Of a DNA stretch of 64,000 bases, positions 1 to 9,865 are shown in pieces. The DNA is taken from assembly GCA_018064425.1 (NCBI GenBank), contig JAGHVF010000020.1, positions 1 to 64,000 on the forward strand, read 5' to 3'. The position numbers and the translations under genes were made by a program. Source of the DNA: Candidatus Colinaster equi. GTDB taxonomy: Bacteria; Bacillota; Clostridia; Lachnospirales; Lachnospiraceae. Each line of letters opens with the position of its first letter. The stretch's first letter is position 1. The notes under the pieces are model-generated. The model searched no databases and was not told the origin of the DNA. It saw only the letters and a list, made by a program, of their open reading frames with translations.

Positions 1-1856
1 CTATTCATATGATACGTCGGTACTATTTCCTTGATAAGCGGTCTGACATCGTTGCATTCATTGCGGCTCTCTTCTTTGAGAGTCTTAAGCTGTGCAAAGA
101 ATTTCATCTCGTCTATTTCAATCGGCTTACCGATATGAATCATCTTGTTTGCAGTATCCTGCAATCCTTCCTCATCCATAAGAAGCTCTTCATACAACTT
201 CTCACCCGGCCTGAGTCCTGTAAATTCTATCTTGATATCCTCATCTACCTTATATCCGGACAATCTGATAAGGTTCTTGGCAAGATCCAATATTTTTACC
301 GGCTCTCCCATATCCAGAACAAATATCTCTCCGCCTTTTGCATAAGCTCCTGCCTGCAATACAAGAGATACTGCTTCGGGTATTGTCATAAAATACCTGA
401 TAATATCCGGATGAGTTACCGTAACAGGTCCGCCCTGTGCAATCTGCTTTTTGAAAAGCGGAATAACACTTCCGTTACTTCCAAGCACATTACCGAATCG
501 TACTGCAACGAATTCCGTCTCATAATGTCTGTTAAATGTCTGTACAATCATTTCACAGATACGCTTGCTTGCACCCATTATGTTTGTCGGGTTAACAGCT
601 TTATCCGTAGATATCATCACAAATTTGCGCACACCGAAGGCTGCTGCCGCCTGTGCCGTCTTCCAGGTACCGAATACGTTGTTTTTAATGGCTTCATTCG
701 GACTGGTCTCCATAAGCGGTACATGCTTGTGCGCTGCCGCATGATATACAATATCAGGTCTGTATGTTTCGAATATATTATTCATTCGATTGGTATTACG
801 AACAGATGCAATAAGCACCACAAGATTAAGCTCGGGATATTTTCTCAAAAGTTCCTGCTGTATCTCATATGCATTGTTCTCATATATATCCAGAATCAAC
901 AGTTGTTTAGGTTTGTGAGCGGCTATCTGACGACACAACTCACTACCAATAGAGCCACCGCCGCCTGTTACCAATACCACCTTACCGCTGACGTATCCCA
1001 ATATGGAATCAATATCTACCTGTATGGGATCACGTCCGAGCAAATCCTCAACTTCAACATCTCTCAATTTGCTGACGCTGACTTCACCGTTTACCAATTG
1101 ATATATACCCGGCAGTGAACGGAGCTTACATTCCGTCTCCTTACATATCTCGAGTATCTCTCTGATAGTCTGTCTCGATGCAGAAGGAATAGCCACAAAT
1201 ATCTCATCAATACCATGTGTATCCACACATTCCAATATCTTGTCACGTCCGCCTTCTACTTTAATGCCCTGTACATAGCTTCCCCATTTGCTCTTGTCAT
1301 CGTCAATAATACATGCAACCGTCATTGTAGAATAGTTGCTTGTTGCAATCTCTTTAATAATAGAATTACCCGCATCACCTGCGCCTATTATCATAACAGT
1401 CGTAGCATTTTTCTTATTCTGCAGCTTATGCTTCTTACTACGTAAGAATCTATATGAGAATCTACTGGCAAAAATGAGAGTGATTAATATGAATCCATAC
1501 ATAAAATAGTAGCTGTTCGGTACAGGACGCTTCTCAACCTTTACAAGGAAAAGTCCGATACCGTCCACAGCAGTACCGCATATACATGCCACAATCAGAT
1601 TCTGCAGCTCATTCTCACCCGCAAAAGCCCACAGACTGTTATACAGTTTAAATACATAGAACAGAAATATCGTAAGTACCACGTTAAATGGCAGGAATCT
1701 GATAATTGTCTCTAAGAAATAATCCGGTATAGCTTCAAATTCAAATTCATAACGCATCGCTATAGCTAAGAAACTTGCCACCAGCACACTTGCAATATCA
1801 TATATTATTAAGCATGTTCTTCTGTAGAATAATTTGTAATTAACTACCTTTTTCAT
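1..1856 (-). CDS. FlaA1/PglF-type membrane nucleotide-sugar 4,6-dehydratase, C-terminus cut by window edge
   Basis: The ORF track misses this gene because its frame runs off the left edge; I translated it from the ATG at 1856. Residues 1 to about 140 hold four hydrophobic segments. A CoA-binding-like Rossmann segment follows (MIIGAGDAGNSI), then an extended SDR domain with the NAD-binding motif VTGGGGSIGSE and the active-site stretch STDKAVNPTNIMGASK. This is the long WbpM/PglF/CapD architecture, which converts UDP-GlcNAc to UDP-4-keto-6-deoxy-GlcNAc as the first step toward bacillosamine- or FucNAc-type sugars. About 618 codons are visible, close to the full family length, so only a short tail is missing. 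It is the last visible gene of the leftward glycan block and could feed the phosphoglycosyl transferase fusion at 13695-15449. The substrate is inferred from the family. Confidence 0.93.
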   Translation of the reverse strand, partial: MKKVVNYKLFYRRTCLIIYDIASVLVASFLAIAMRYEFEFEAIPDYFLETIIRFLPFNVVLTIFLFYVFKLYNSLWAFAGENELQNLIVACICGTAVDGIGLFLVKVEKRPVPNSYYFMYGFILITLIFASRFSYRFLRSKKHKLQNKKNATTVMIIGAGDAGNSIIKEIATSNYSTMTVACIIDDDKSKWGSYVQGIKVEGGRDKILECVDTHGIDEIFVAIPSASRQTIREILEICKETECKLRSLPGIYQLVNGEVSVSKLRDVEVEDLLGRDPIQVDIDSILGYVSGKVVLVTGGGGSIGSELCRQIAAHKPKQLLILDIYENNAYEIQQELLRKYPELNLVVLIASVRNTNRMNNIFETYRPDIVYHAAAHKHVPLMETSPNEAIKNNVFGTWKTAQAAAAFGVRKFVMISTDKAVNPTNIMGASKRICEMIVQTFNRHYETEFVAVRFGNVLGSNGSVIPLFKKQIAQGGPVTVTHPDIIRYFMTIPEAVSLVLQAGAYAKGGEIFVLDMGEPVKILDLAKNLIRLSGYKVDEDIKIEFTGLRPGEKLYEELLMDEEGLQDTANKMIHIGKPIEIDEMKFFAQLKTLKEESRNECNDVRPLIKEIVPTYHMN

Positions 1857-1868
1857 AATTGCTCCCGT

Positions 1869-3260
1869 TTAATATTCGGTCCAGTCCTCACGGCTGACTA
1901 CCTTAAGGCTGTCCAAATCATAATAATGAATATATATCTTATTTCCGAATGCTTCCGCATCTACATCGGAAATATCATTATCAAAGAAGAACGAATATCT
2001 TGTCTCAAATTCCTTACGTACCATAGGCAAAGTAAGATCAAGATTACCATTAGCTACCTGTTTGTCTACATATTCCTGACGCTCATTAAGCTCTCGCTCT
2101 ATACGCATCAAATCAGCGCCGCCTTCACAATAATCAAAGAACATATAACATGTAAGAACAATAATCGCAGCGTATTTTGCCGTCTGCAGATATACATCAT
2201 CTCTTGGAATGTATGTTATTAACTGCATACATGCAATCAGTAAAAATGTCCATGCGCCGAAATGGGCTCTCTCCATAGGAGTTGCTATTATTATAAGGAC
2301 ATACGATGTAATTATTGCACTTCCTACCAATACCGCAACTTCATTGAATTTCTTAAGCTGTGTTCCCCTAAGTAAAAGATATATTGTCAATAAAACAATA
2401 ATCACAAATACAACACCATACGAATGCTCAACCTGTGCATTAAGCTTTAAGAATCTGGCAAAATAAGCCATTGCTCCGGTATGTGCTTCTTCATCGTTAC
2501 GCAAAATATTACGCAAATCATTACCCGGCGACAATACCATCATTGTGATTCCCATAAGAACACCAATAGCCGACGTATATTGCCAAGGTTTGAATTTTGC
2601 CTTTTTCTCGCCGGCAGTTACGATATTTTCTTCTCTCTTAGCAAGCATAGAGAATCCCACGATAAGTAAAAATATACCTCCTGATGTATTCTCATTACAC
2701 CAGCCGGATATAATACCGTATAATCCCATTCCTACGGCAATCCATACTCTTTTTTTAGATGAAAATGTATCATAATCGGCAGCAAGTAATCTGCGAAACA
2801 GCGTTACAAAGCCAAGCATTATTACCATGCCCCACAAATAATTGCAGGAACCGCTAAGCCACAAAAATGTCTCATCGAATGATACGCCCCAAATCCAGGT
2901 GAAAAGATTAATTAATGCAAACAAAACCACATCATATTTTTTCTTTTCTTTGACATTAACATATACAAGCAACGTAAAAGCTGTATATACGGCACTGTTT
3001 ACCACATTAAATACCCATTTGGGCAATGCCAAAAAGCAACGCATAATAAACTGCAAAACAGTTCTTCCGTTCCACAGCATATAATTCTCATATTCCTCGG
3101 CAATAAGCTGTGCTATCGGCTTCGGTTGTCCCGGTTTATAATACAAATCATCCGACATATACGGAGTCAATATGTTAAATACCAAAAAAGCCACATAAGC
3201 TACCGCTAAGATTATATAGAATATTCTCTTTCTGTTCTTCTCACTTACTTTAATACTCAT
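1869..3260 (-). CDS. DUF6056-type polytopic membrane protein, possible GT-C glycosyltransferase
   Basis: This 463-residue protein has roughly ten hydrophobic segments. Near the N-terminus, after the first membrane segment, it carries YMSDDLYY followed by WNGRTV, a pair I associate with the DUF6056 family. Acidic residues in the first extracytoplasmic loop are typical of GT-C enzymes that use lipid-linked sugars, so a role in transferring or modifying surface glycan outside the membrane is likely but unproven. The gene lies 12 bp upstream of the FlaA1-like gene and 46 bp downstream of the sulfatase-fold gene, so the three are probably co-transcribed. The ATG at 3260 has GAGG about 12 nt upstream, a rather long spacing. 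Confidence 0.8.
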   Translation of the reverse strand: MSIKVSEKNRKRIFYIILAVAYVAFLVFNILTPYMSDDLYYKPGQPKPIAQLIAEEYENYMLWNGRTVLQFIMRCFLALPKWVFNVVNSAVYTAFTLLVYVNVKEKKKYDVVLFALINLFTWIWGVSFDETFLWLSGSCNYLWGMVIMLGFVTLFRRLLAADYDTFSSKKRVWIAVGMGLYGIISGWCNENTSGGIFLLIVGFSMLAKREENIVTAGEKKAKFKPWQYTSAIGVLMGITMMVLSPGNDLRNILRNDEEAHTGAMAYFARFLKLNAQVEHSYGVVFVIIVLLTIYLLLRGTQLKKFNEVAVLVGSAIITSYVLIIIATPMERAHFGAWTFLLIACMQLITYIPRDDVYLQTAKYAAIIVLTCYMFFDYCEGGADLMRIERELNERQEYVDKQVANGNLDLTLPMVRKEFETRYSFFFDNDISDVDAEAFGNKIYIHYYDLDSLKVVSREDWTEY

Positions 3261-3306
3261 TCCGATTTGTTACCTCTTTTTTACAACATCATATATTGAT
3301 GTAATA

Positions 3307-5277
3307 TTATTCCCATACAGCTTTTCCGAAAGACGCATTTTTCTCATCAATGCACTTCATAATCGTGCCACAGATATCTGTGTCCTTCAAAGGCTTATCA
3401 CATATCTGCAATTCGTTATTTGACTCGCCCGCTCTTTTAACCATGAATATCGGATTACTGTTTTTTGTAAATTCATATCCGTATTCGGAGGCCGCTTCGC
3501 GCTGTGCATCATTAAATCCATGATCTGCCATAATTATGACAGTCGTGTCATCATATGTACCTGCCTGCTTCAATGCATCGAGATAATCAAATGCTATCTT
3601 TAACGTGCCCTTCCACTGTGCCATAGGAGTCGAGTTGTAATCAAGTGTCGCCTCTTCTGTCAGGTAATAAGGTGAATGCGCACCGTAAAGATGATAGAAC
3701 CGGAAAGCACTGTCACCGTTTATACCATCAAGCTTAATACCTGATTGCAGCAATTCATCCTCAAAAGAATAATCAAGTCCCATCACATACACATCCGTAT
3801 CTGCAATAATATTGGTTAACGAATATGCCTCATAATGATAGTGCGGCTTAAAAATGAACGGCATGTCCTTATATCTGATGCAATCAGATAACTGCGAGAC
3901 CGCCTTATCAACATCAAGCTTACACATATAATCCAACGTAAAATTATCTACCACGCCGTCTTTACTTGGTTGCAGATACAATCTGTCGGTTAAGATTCGT
4001 ATATCATATCCGGCATTCTTTATATCTTCCAGAAAATGTGCATTCTCATATGCTTTGCTAATATATTCATCCACGTCACCGTCTATGGCTACATCATTAC
4101 CGGTCATATATAAAGGCAACTGGCCATCGGTATAGTCATATCTTGTTGACATATTGTTGTAATATGTAAAATCCTTAAGCGGGCTAAGATAATCCGACGA
4201 TTCTTTTGTCACTTCATCTATCATCTGTGTATCATATGCATCAAGAAGCAAAACAACCACATCTTTATTGCCTGACAAAGTAAACATATCGTCTTTTACA
4301 AGCGCACGCTCATCCTTACTTGTTACTCCGGTTGTTAATAATACCGTTACAAGAGTTATTACCTGAACAGCTGACAGATATATTGCTGCCATATTCATAA
4401 TATGTCTGCCCTTTTTCAATTTGTATTCAATCAAAAGTAACGTAATCGCAAGCACAACCCATATACAAGCGTTGATTACTATCGTAAACGTACTCCACGA
4501 CTGACCTGCTCCGTTAATTGTACTCATCTTTCCGTTAAGGAACATACCCTGTATAAAACTGAGTACCGAATATACAAAGCATGCTGAAGCAACATAATCA
4601 AACATTCGGCCGCTCACATAAAAAGAAAGTACAGTGACGGACACGGCTGCCATCAAAATTGCAGCCGGAATTATGCAAGTTGCAACCGACATGTATGAAT
4701 ATACAAAATCACCTTTATTATATGCATACAATTCGGTAGGACCTTCTAAAACAAAAAGCAGTATGAACAATAGCATTCTGCTACCGATAGTTTTAACTTT
4801 GGTCTTCCTGTCTGCATTGCCCTCGGCAAACCATTTAATAAAGCACGTCTTATCAGTCGCCAAAATAATCAATCCGATTACTACCGATACAATCCCAATA
4901 ATAACTACCGCAGTCATCTTGGGATAACCGAGCAATACCGTCACAAGTAACATAAGTGACGCAAAACTTCCGATTATGTATCGAACAAACTTTTCCACAA
5001 AACGACGAAGCAGGCAATACGCCACATATGTGACTACAATCAGTATCCCTACTTTGGCATATGCACTTACCCCTTTTTGGTAAAAGGAATAGCTAAGGTA
5101 AGTACTTCCTCCGCTAAGCAAAGTTCTTGCAGCCGTAACCACATAATAAAATGCCGCAAAATATCCTGCCACCGCACCTGCAATATTTGCATTTTTCTTA
5201 AACAAATATTTGTCTGCAACTGCCGCAACACACGCCGTTAATACAATTAATCCATAAACACAATAAAAACTATTCAT
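3307..5277 (-). CDS. Membrane-anchored sulfatase/alkaline-phosphatase-fold transferase
   Basis: The 656-residue protein has an N-terminal half of about ten membrane segments and an extracytoplasmic C-terminal half of the alkaline phosphatase superfamily. Visible signatures are VVVLLLDAYDT at the start of the domain, TDGQLPLYMTG (probable nucleophile threonine region), HLYGAHSPYY and IIMADHGFND (metal-binding Asp-His). This layout matches LTA-synthase-like and phosphoethanolamine-transferase-like enzymes, which move phospho-groups from lipids to surface polymers. The donor and acceptor cannot be read from the sequence. The gene has its own extended -10 promoter upstream and lies downstream of an SGNH hydrolase, which suggests a role in substituent addition or removal on the glycan. 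I see no strong Shine-Dalgarno at the ATG. Confidence 0.85.
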   Translation of the reverse strand: MNSFYCVYGLIVLTACVAAVADKYLFKKNANIAGAVAGYFAAFYYVVTAARTLLSGGSTYLSYSFYQKGVSAYAKVGILIVVTYVAYCLLRRFVEKFVRYIIGSFASLMLLVTVLLGYPKMTAVVIIGIVSVVIGLIILATDKTCFIKWFAEGNADRKTKVKTIGSRMLLFILLFVLEGPTELYAYNKGDFVYSYMSVATCIIPAAILMAAVSVTVLSFYVSGRMFDYVASACFVYSVLSFIQGMFLNGKMSTINGAGQSWSTFTIVINACIWVVLAITLLLIEYKLKKGRHIMNMAAIYLSAVQVITLVTVLLTTGVTSKDERALVKDDMFTLSGNKDVVVLLLDAYDTQMIDEVTKESSDYLSPLKDFTYYNNMSTRYDYTDGQLPLYMTGNDVAIDGDVDEYISKAYENAHFLEDIKNAGYDIRILTDRLYLQPSKDGVVDNFTLDYMCKLDVDKAVSQLSDCIRYKDMPFIFKPHYHYEAYSLTNIIADTDVYVMGLDYSFEDELLQSGIKLDGINGDSAFRFYHLYGAHSPYYLTEEATLDYNSTPMAQWKGTLKIAFDYLDALKQAGTYDDTTVIIMADHGFNDAQREAASEYGYEFTKNSNPIFMVKRAGESNNELQICDKPLKDTDICGTIMKCIDEKNASFGKAVWE

Positions 5278-5317
5278 ACGTAATAAGCAAACTATCCCAA
5301 ATTTACATAATCATCAT

Positions 5318-5326
5318 ATTATAGCA
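5318..5326 (-). promoter_or_regulatory. Extended -10 promoter of the sulfatase-fold gene
   Basis: On the minus strand the sequence reads TGCTATAAT, a perfect extended -10. No good -35 lies 17 nt upstream. The expected start is about 35 nt before the ATG at 5277, and the element lies just downstream of the SGNH terminator, as expected for a new transcription unit. Confidence 0.55.
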
Positions 5327-5356
5327 CAAAAAAACTTTAGCTGCACATTTTAAGCC

Positions 5357-5404
5357 AAAAGAAAAGTCCTCTGAGCCGACATCTTCATATCTGCTCAGAG
5401 GACT
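5357..5404 (-). terminator. Rho-independent terminator after the SGNH hydrolase gene
   Basis: A perfect 12-bp stem (AGTCCTCTGAGC pairing with GCTCAGAGGACT) with a 16-nt loop begins 15 nt after the stop at 5420. In the minus direction it is followed by a T-rich tract (TTTTCTTTT). Confidence 0.85.
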
Positions 5405-5419
5405 GTATTTCCTTATCAA

Positions 5420-6550
5420 TTACTCTGTCTTAATTCTCTGGATAATCTCACTTGCCAGATGTTCTGCAAGTATTCTGTATCCGTCTGTGTTCGGATGTAC
5501 TCCATCCGGTGTGAACTGATGATTAATCTGCTCATCATGTGAATTAAGGAAATTGCTGTTATACAGGTCAATTACAGCAAAATCATAATCAGGTACTATT
5601 TCATTAATGGCTTCGGCAAAAGATACCTGCGCTACCATATTGCCCGGATCTGTAGCGTATACACCATCGTTAAGAATAGTAGACATTGGATTGACATATA
5701 TAAGTTTCACATATCTGTCAGTCATGTTGTCATGGAATTTCCACTTCATTGCAGAGCACATTTCATCAAGATCTCCGCAGAATGTGTCATTCTTCATTCG
5801 CTTATCGTATTCAAGCTCACCGAAATCCCACTTGTTCATGTACAGACAGTCATTGGTTCCGCCAAAGATAATTACAATATCACTGTCTTCCGGAATATCA
5901 TCCCATCTGTCAACCATAGCAAAACTTGATGCACAGCTGCTGACAACCGAACCACCTATTCCAAGATTCACAACTTCTTTACATCCAAGTATCTCCTGCA
6001 AAATCTTCGGATAATTGTAGATTGGCTTTTCTTCGTCGGACAGATTGCTTCCTTCGGTAATACTGTCACCCATTATTGTTATCTTAACATCCGAAAAATC
6101 AATCTTACTATTCTCAATCACCTTACGATCGAATGCATTTACGGACATTGTATAATCATATGATGACTCTTCTGCTTCATTCTCCGCAAGAGTTCCTTCT
6201 ATATCAAGCGGCGGATAATCCATATTCCAATTCAGCTTAGAGGTCTTACCGTCAATAATGAATTCATCCTTTTCATTCTTCTTTTGTTCCTCTTCAGGCT
6301 TACTTGCTTCGGCATCTGCCTGCATCTTCTCATATTTCTCTTCCGCAACAGATTCATAATCAACCGTAGCTGTCTCGACAGGTATTGTTGTCTCTTCCGC
6401 AGTAGCCACAGTCTCAATGCTCTCCGCTATTTCTTCAGTCATTCCTGCAATCACTCTGTCCTTAATCAGTACAGCTGCAACAGTAAGTAAAATACCGAGT
6501 AAAAAACACATCAGCCTTACAACTGCTTCAGGCATTTTCCCTTTCTTCAT
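5420..6550 (-). CDS. Membrane-anchored SGNH/GDSL hydrolase
   Basis: The 376-residue protein has a single N-terminal membrane anchor (about residues 10-30), then an acidic, Thr/Glu-rich linker, then an SGNH hydrolase domain. All conserved blocks are present: MGDSITEG (block I serine), GIGGS (block II glycine), FGGTND (block III asparagine) and DGVHPNTDGY (block V Asp-His). It would act outside the membrane as an esterase or deacylase, and its location suggests O-acyl removal from the surface glycan. GGAGGAG precedes the ATG at good spacing, and a strong terminator follows, so it may be transcribed alone. Confidence 0.88.
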   Translation of the reverse strand: MKKGKMPEAVVRLMCFLLGILLTVAAVLIKDRVIAGMTEEIAESIETVATAEETTIPVETATVDYESVAEEKYEKMQADAEASKPEEEQKKNEKDEFIIDGKTSKLNWNMDYPPLDIEGTLAENEAEESSYDYTMSVNAFDRKVIENSKIDFSDVKITIMGDSITEGSNLSDEEKPIYNYPKILQEILGCKEVVNLGIGGSVVSSCASSFAMVDRWDDIPEDSDIVIIFGGTNDCLYMNKWDFGELEYDKRMKNDTFCGDLDEMCSAMKWKFHDNMTDRYVKLIYVNPMSTILNDGVYATDPGNMVAQVSFAEAINEIVPDYDFAVIDLYNSNFLNSHDEQINHQFTPDGVHPNTDGYRILAEHLASEIIQRIKTE

Positions 6551-6650
6551 AACGTCTCCTCCATATCATATATCAAATATTTCCATATACTTTCTGACAT
6601 CACTTTTATGCATAATATCAGTTTCTTAATAAGTATTCCATTATAAAAAT

Positions 6651-6667
6651 ATTAAGATTCTCTTAAT
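6651..6667 (-). terminator. Possible AT-rich terminator ending the long glycan operon
   Basis: An inverted repeat ATTAAGA-TTC-TCTTAAT lies 4 nt after the GT2 stop at 6671. In the minus direction it is followed by ATTTTTAT. The stem is weak (A+T-rich), so termination may be partial. Confidence 0.4.
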
Positions 6668-6670
6668 AAT

Positions 6671-7642
6671 CTATCTTTTTCCCGTAATAACCGCATACAT
6701 CATAGGAAAATATGAGAATATTCTCATAGCCAGCTTCCTCTTTGTACTCCAGGCAAAAGAAGGATCAAGACACTCCTGCAATTTCTTTTTATATTTGCAC
6801 ATCATCTCATCTGTCAGTTGCTTGTTATCACCCGACATATGTTTTACCTGATAATAGCAGGTAAGTAACTTGCACAGATACTTGTAAGAATCCTTTTTAT
6901 ACAAATCCATCAGGCCATTATTCCTAAAATACTCCATCCTTTGCTCTATTGCCCACAAAATGTCGAGTCTTTTATGTGAAAAAGTGCTTCCGGTTATTCC
7001 CGATGCATTGCGATAGTAATAGTAAAGAACCGTATCCAGACTTACCACCTTCTTAGCCTTATGTAAAAGCTTATACGTAGTTGCTTCGTCTTCGTGAATT
7101 CTTCCCTTAGGATATCGCACATCCTTCCACAGCTTTGCACTATACAACTTATTCCAGGCCACTACCGTATTAACATTATTGGCACTGTATATACTTTGCA
7201 ATGCCTCAATCGAAGTCATTACCTCTTCTGCAACAGTTATATTGCCTTCATGCACTATATAATCCGCTTCAACATTCTCAAATCTGCATATAGCAATATC
7301 CGCATCGTTTTTCTGACATGCTTCCAACATACACGATACATATCTGCTGTCTATGGCATCATCCGAATCCACAAAACAAATATACTCACCGCCACAAATA
7401 TCAATTCCTGCATTTCTTGCATCGGATAAGCCGCCGTTTGCTTTATGTATTACTCTGATTCTGTCATCTGTATCCGCATATCTATCGGCAATAGCACCGG
7501 ATTCGTCCGCAGAGCCGTCATCTACAAGTATTATTTCAATATTCTTATATGTCTGATTTAAAATACTTTTAACGCATCTGTCCAAATATTTTTCAACATT
7601 ATATATCGGCACAACAATGCTAACTTTGATATCTTCACTCAT
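6671..7642 (-). CDS. GT2 family glycosyltransferase
   Basis: This GT-A fold transferase opens with VSIVVPIYNVEKYLDRC, followed by ILVDDGSADES for nucleotide binding, NGGLSDARNAG, and the DxD-type motif FVDSDDAID. The C-terminal part (about residues 200-320) is the helical tail usual for enzymes that build surface polysaccharide, without obvious membrane spans. It acts in the cytoplasm on a lipid-linked acceptor; donor and linkage are unknown. It is the last gene of the long leftward operon and overlaps the preceding GT4 gene, which indicates translational coupling. I chose the ATG at 7642 over the GTG directly before it. Confidence 0.9.
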   Translation of the reverse strand: MSEDIKVSIVVPIYNVEKYLDRCVKSILNQTYKNIEIILVDDGSADESGAIADRYADTDDRIRVIHKANGGLSDARNAGIDICGGEYICFVDSDDAIDSRYVSCMLEACQKNDADIAICRFENVEADYIVHEGNITVAEEVMTSIEALQSIYSANNVNTVVAWNKLYSAKLWKDVRYPKGRIHEDEATTYKLLHKAKKVVSLDTVLYYYYRNASGITGSTFSHKRLDILWAIEQRMEYFRNNGLMDLYKKDSYKYLCKLLTCYYQVKHMSGDNKQLTDEMMCKYKKKLQECLDPSFAWSTKRKLAMRIFSYFPMMYAVITGKR

Positions 7643-8843
7643 CACATTTACCGTATATCTTTAATAGTTTCTCTGCATACTCTTTTGCTGTATCAAAATG
7701 AACCGCGTTACAGCCTGCTTCACATTGTGCCAATATCCTATCATCAGTCATAAGTGCCTGCACTGCCGCAGTCAATGCATCCGCATTACCCGGCTCAAAT
7801 AACATGCCGCCCTCGACCAATTCGGGAATACCGCCAATATTACTTCCTATCACCGGTGTTTTGTACATTTGAGATTCCATCACCGAGAAAGGGCAATTCT
7901 CATACCATTCGCTCGGATAAATACTGACACGCGCGTCATTTATTAATCTTCGCATCTTTTCACCGTTGCAAAATCCCATGTTGATAACATTAGGAACTGC
8001 ATTAACCATATCCTCAAGCGGACCGTTTCCCGCAAAGACATATTTAATATTCGGTGTTCTCTTAGCACACTCAAGCAGTGTCTCAATGCCTTTCTCTTTT
8101 GCATATCTTCCAAAATACAATGCATACGGTCCTGTCACTTCATTAACAGAATCATTGCTCTGCGGGATAGCATCCAAAAAATTGTGCATCATAACAAGTT
8201 TATCTTTCAATTGCTCATTAACGCTGAATTTATCAAACAGGAACTGACTTGGTGCAATAATGACATCCACCATTCTATATGTCTTTCTCCATTTATAGTA
8301 ATAGCCTTCAAGCATTCCAAGCAGTGAACGTAACTTTGATCCATGAATACAATTATTCTTTACACAATTAACATATTCACCGCGAATGCAGGCTTCACAT
8401 ATTTCGCCTGTCGGCTTACACATCATATGATTGGGACATATCCATTGATAATCATGTGCGGTAAATACAATCTTCACATTATGCGCATTACGCTTCTGCC
8501 ATGCACGTATCTCATATATAATACTTGGAGTTATTTGAAAATTGATATTATTAAGATGCACTACATCCGGATGCATGCTGTCAAGCACCATACGAATCTT
8601 TCGACGTGCTTCAAAGCTGTATATAATTTTGAAAGGATATGTTATTTTACTTAACTTGCTACCATGAAAATCCATATTGGACGTATATGCATCTACATCA
8701 TTGCCCACAATTCTTCCTTCGTGCTCCATACCGAAGTACTGTACTGTGTGACCCATTTTCTCAAGCTGCTCTCCCAGCTTAAATATATACGTCTCAGAAC
8801 CGCCGTTAGGGTATAAGAATTTGTTAACAATCAAAACCTTCAT
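7635..8843 (-). CDS. GT4 family glycosyltransferase
   Basis: The 402-residue GT-B enzyme has the N-terminal acceptor-domain pattern MKVLIVNKFLYPNGGSE and the C-terminal donor domain with YFGRYAKEKGIETLLE and a family E-x7-E region (SEWYENCPFSVMES, followed by GSNIGGIPELV). It carries an unusually Cys-rich stretch between the domains (around ICEACIRGEYVNC), sometimes seen in GT4 enzymes of capsule loci. It is predicted to add one sugar to the lipid-linked oligosaccharide in the cytoplasm. Its 3' end overlaps the GT2 gene. Confidence 0.9.
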   Translation of the reverse strand: MKVLIVNKFLYPNGGSETYIFKLGEQLEKMGHTVQYFGMEHEGRIVGNDVDAYTSNMDFHGSKLSKITYPFKIIYSFEARRKIRMVLDSMHPDVVHLNNINFQITPSIIYEIRAWQKRNAHNVKIVFTAHDYQWICPNHMMCKPTGEICEACIRGEYVNCVKNNCIHGSKLRSLLGMLEGYYYKWRKTYRMVDVIIAPSQFLFDKFSVNEQLKDKLVMMHNFLDAIPQSNDSVNEVTGPYALYFGRYAKEKGIETLLECAKRTPNIKYVFAGNGPLEDMVNAVPNVINMGFCNGEKMRRLINDARVSIYPSEWYENCPFSVMESQMYKTPVIGSNIGGIPELVEGGMLFEPGNADALTAAVQALMTDDRILAQCEAGCNAVHFDTAKEYAEKLLKIYGKCDE

Positions 8844-8872
8844 CTTTTTCTCTCTTATCCGGGTAATCCAAC

Positions 8873-9865
8873 CTACATCACTATATCTTCTTGACGCAGT
8901 TCTCTTATCATAATTTCATTGTATTTCATCATACATATGCCGTCTTTGTAATCTCCGATGCGCACTTCATTGGTTATTCCGTTTAGATTATTAACCACCT
9001 GCATTGGCATATCTACGCCACACTCGTATGCATGAGGATACCCTCCTCCGAATCTTGGATTGACTTCGGAAAAATAGTATTCGTCGCCTATTTTGAAAAT
9101 ATCAATATCAATCATACCTCTAAATCCGGCACTTTCCACGAATGTCACAATACGATTAAACAATCCGATATCCTTAACCGATACTGATTTGTCCGTCTCA
9201 CCGGCACGCATTTTTATTTTCTTCTTAAGAAATACGGAAGTACACTTGCCGCTTATCATATCGATATACACGTCAGCTCCATATTCGTCACCATCCATAT
9301 ATTCCTGAATCATCAGATCATTATACATATGGAACAGTCCTTCCAACTCCTCGTCACTTGCCACCTTATTGATATGCAGGCTTGCGCTGCCGCACACCGG
9401 CTTAACAAATACGGGATAATCTATTTCGCCCCTATTTTTTGCAGCATAGAATTCATCAACAGACATATACACTTTGGCAGTCGACAGTCCATACTCACGA
9501 AACATCTTTGCCATCTCATATTTGTTAAAACATGTCTCAACAAGCTCATATGGTGAAACAATCGGAGTCGTACCGATTGCGATAAAATCATCCGCTCTGC
9601 TTGCAAGCATACTAAGTTCCGGATCTATCAGGGAAAAAATACCATCAATTTGCTCTTCCTTACATATTTCCAATACTCTGTCCATATATCCCGGCTCATT
9701 AATTCGCGTTACCATGCGAAACTTATCTGCCTCATATACCGCAGGTGCAAGATTACTGCAATCTGTAGCGACAATCGTACCCTGATCGCCTACTGTTTTC
9801 TTAAAATACTGCACAACTTTATCTCTTGTTCCCGCGCTGAGAATTAAGATATTCATAGTTAACAT
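8873..9865 (-). CDS. ATP-grasp ligase, carbamoyl-phosphate-synthase-like
   Basis: The 330-residue protein begins with a Rossmann-like pre-ATP-grasp domain (ILILSAGTRDKVVQYF), followed by the ATP-grasp core with YPVFVKPVCGSASL and the metal-binding end SEVNPRFGGGYPHAYE. Such stand-alone ligases join a carboxylate to an amine or similar nucleophile using ATP. In glycan clusters they are candidates for attaching amino acids to sugars or making small building blocks; no substrate can be named. It sits between two GT4 genes. Its ATG at 9865 overlaps the upstream GT4 stop, with AAAGG very close to it; a second in-frame ATG at 9856 is possible. Confidence 0.82.
   Translation of the reverse strand: MLTMNILILSAGTRDKVVQYFKKTVGDQGTIVATDCSNLAPAVYEADKFRMVTRINEPGYMDRVLEICKEEQIDGIFSLIDPELSMLASRADDFIAIGTTPIVSPYELVETCFNKYEMAKMFREYGLSTAKVYMSVDEFYAAKNRGEIDYPVFVKPVCGSASLHINKVASDEELEGLFHMYNDLMIQEYMDGDEYGADVYIDMISGKCTSVFLKKKIKMRAGETDKSVSVKDIGLFNRIVTFVESAGFRGMIDIDIFKIGDEYYFSEVNPRFGGGYPHAYECGVDMPMQVVNNLNGITNEVRIGDYKDGICMMKYNEIMIRELRQEDIVM

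Noticed and set aside
9-1118. 369-aa plus-strand ORF at the left edge
   Set aside because: It is the antisense shadow of the FlaA1-like dehydratase, whose minus-strand translation shows clear Rossmann and SDR motifs.
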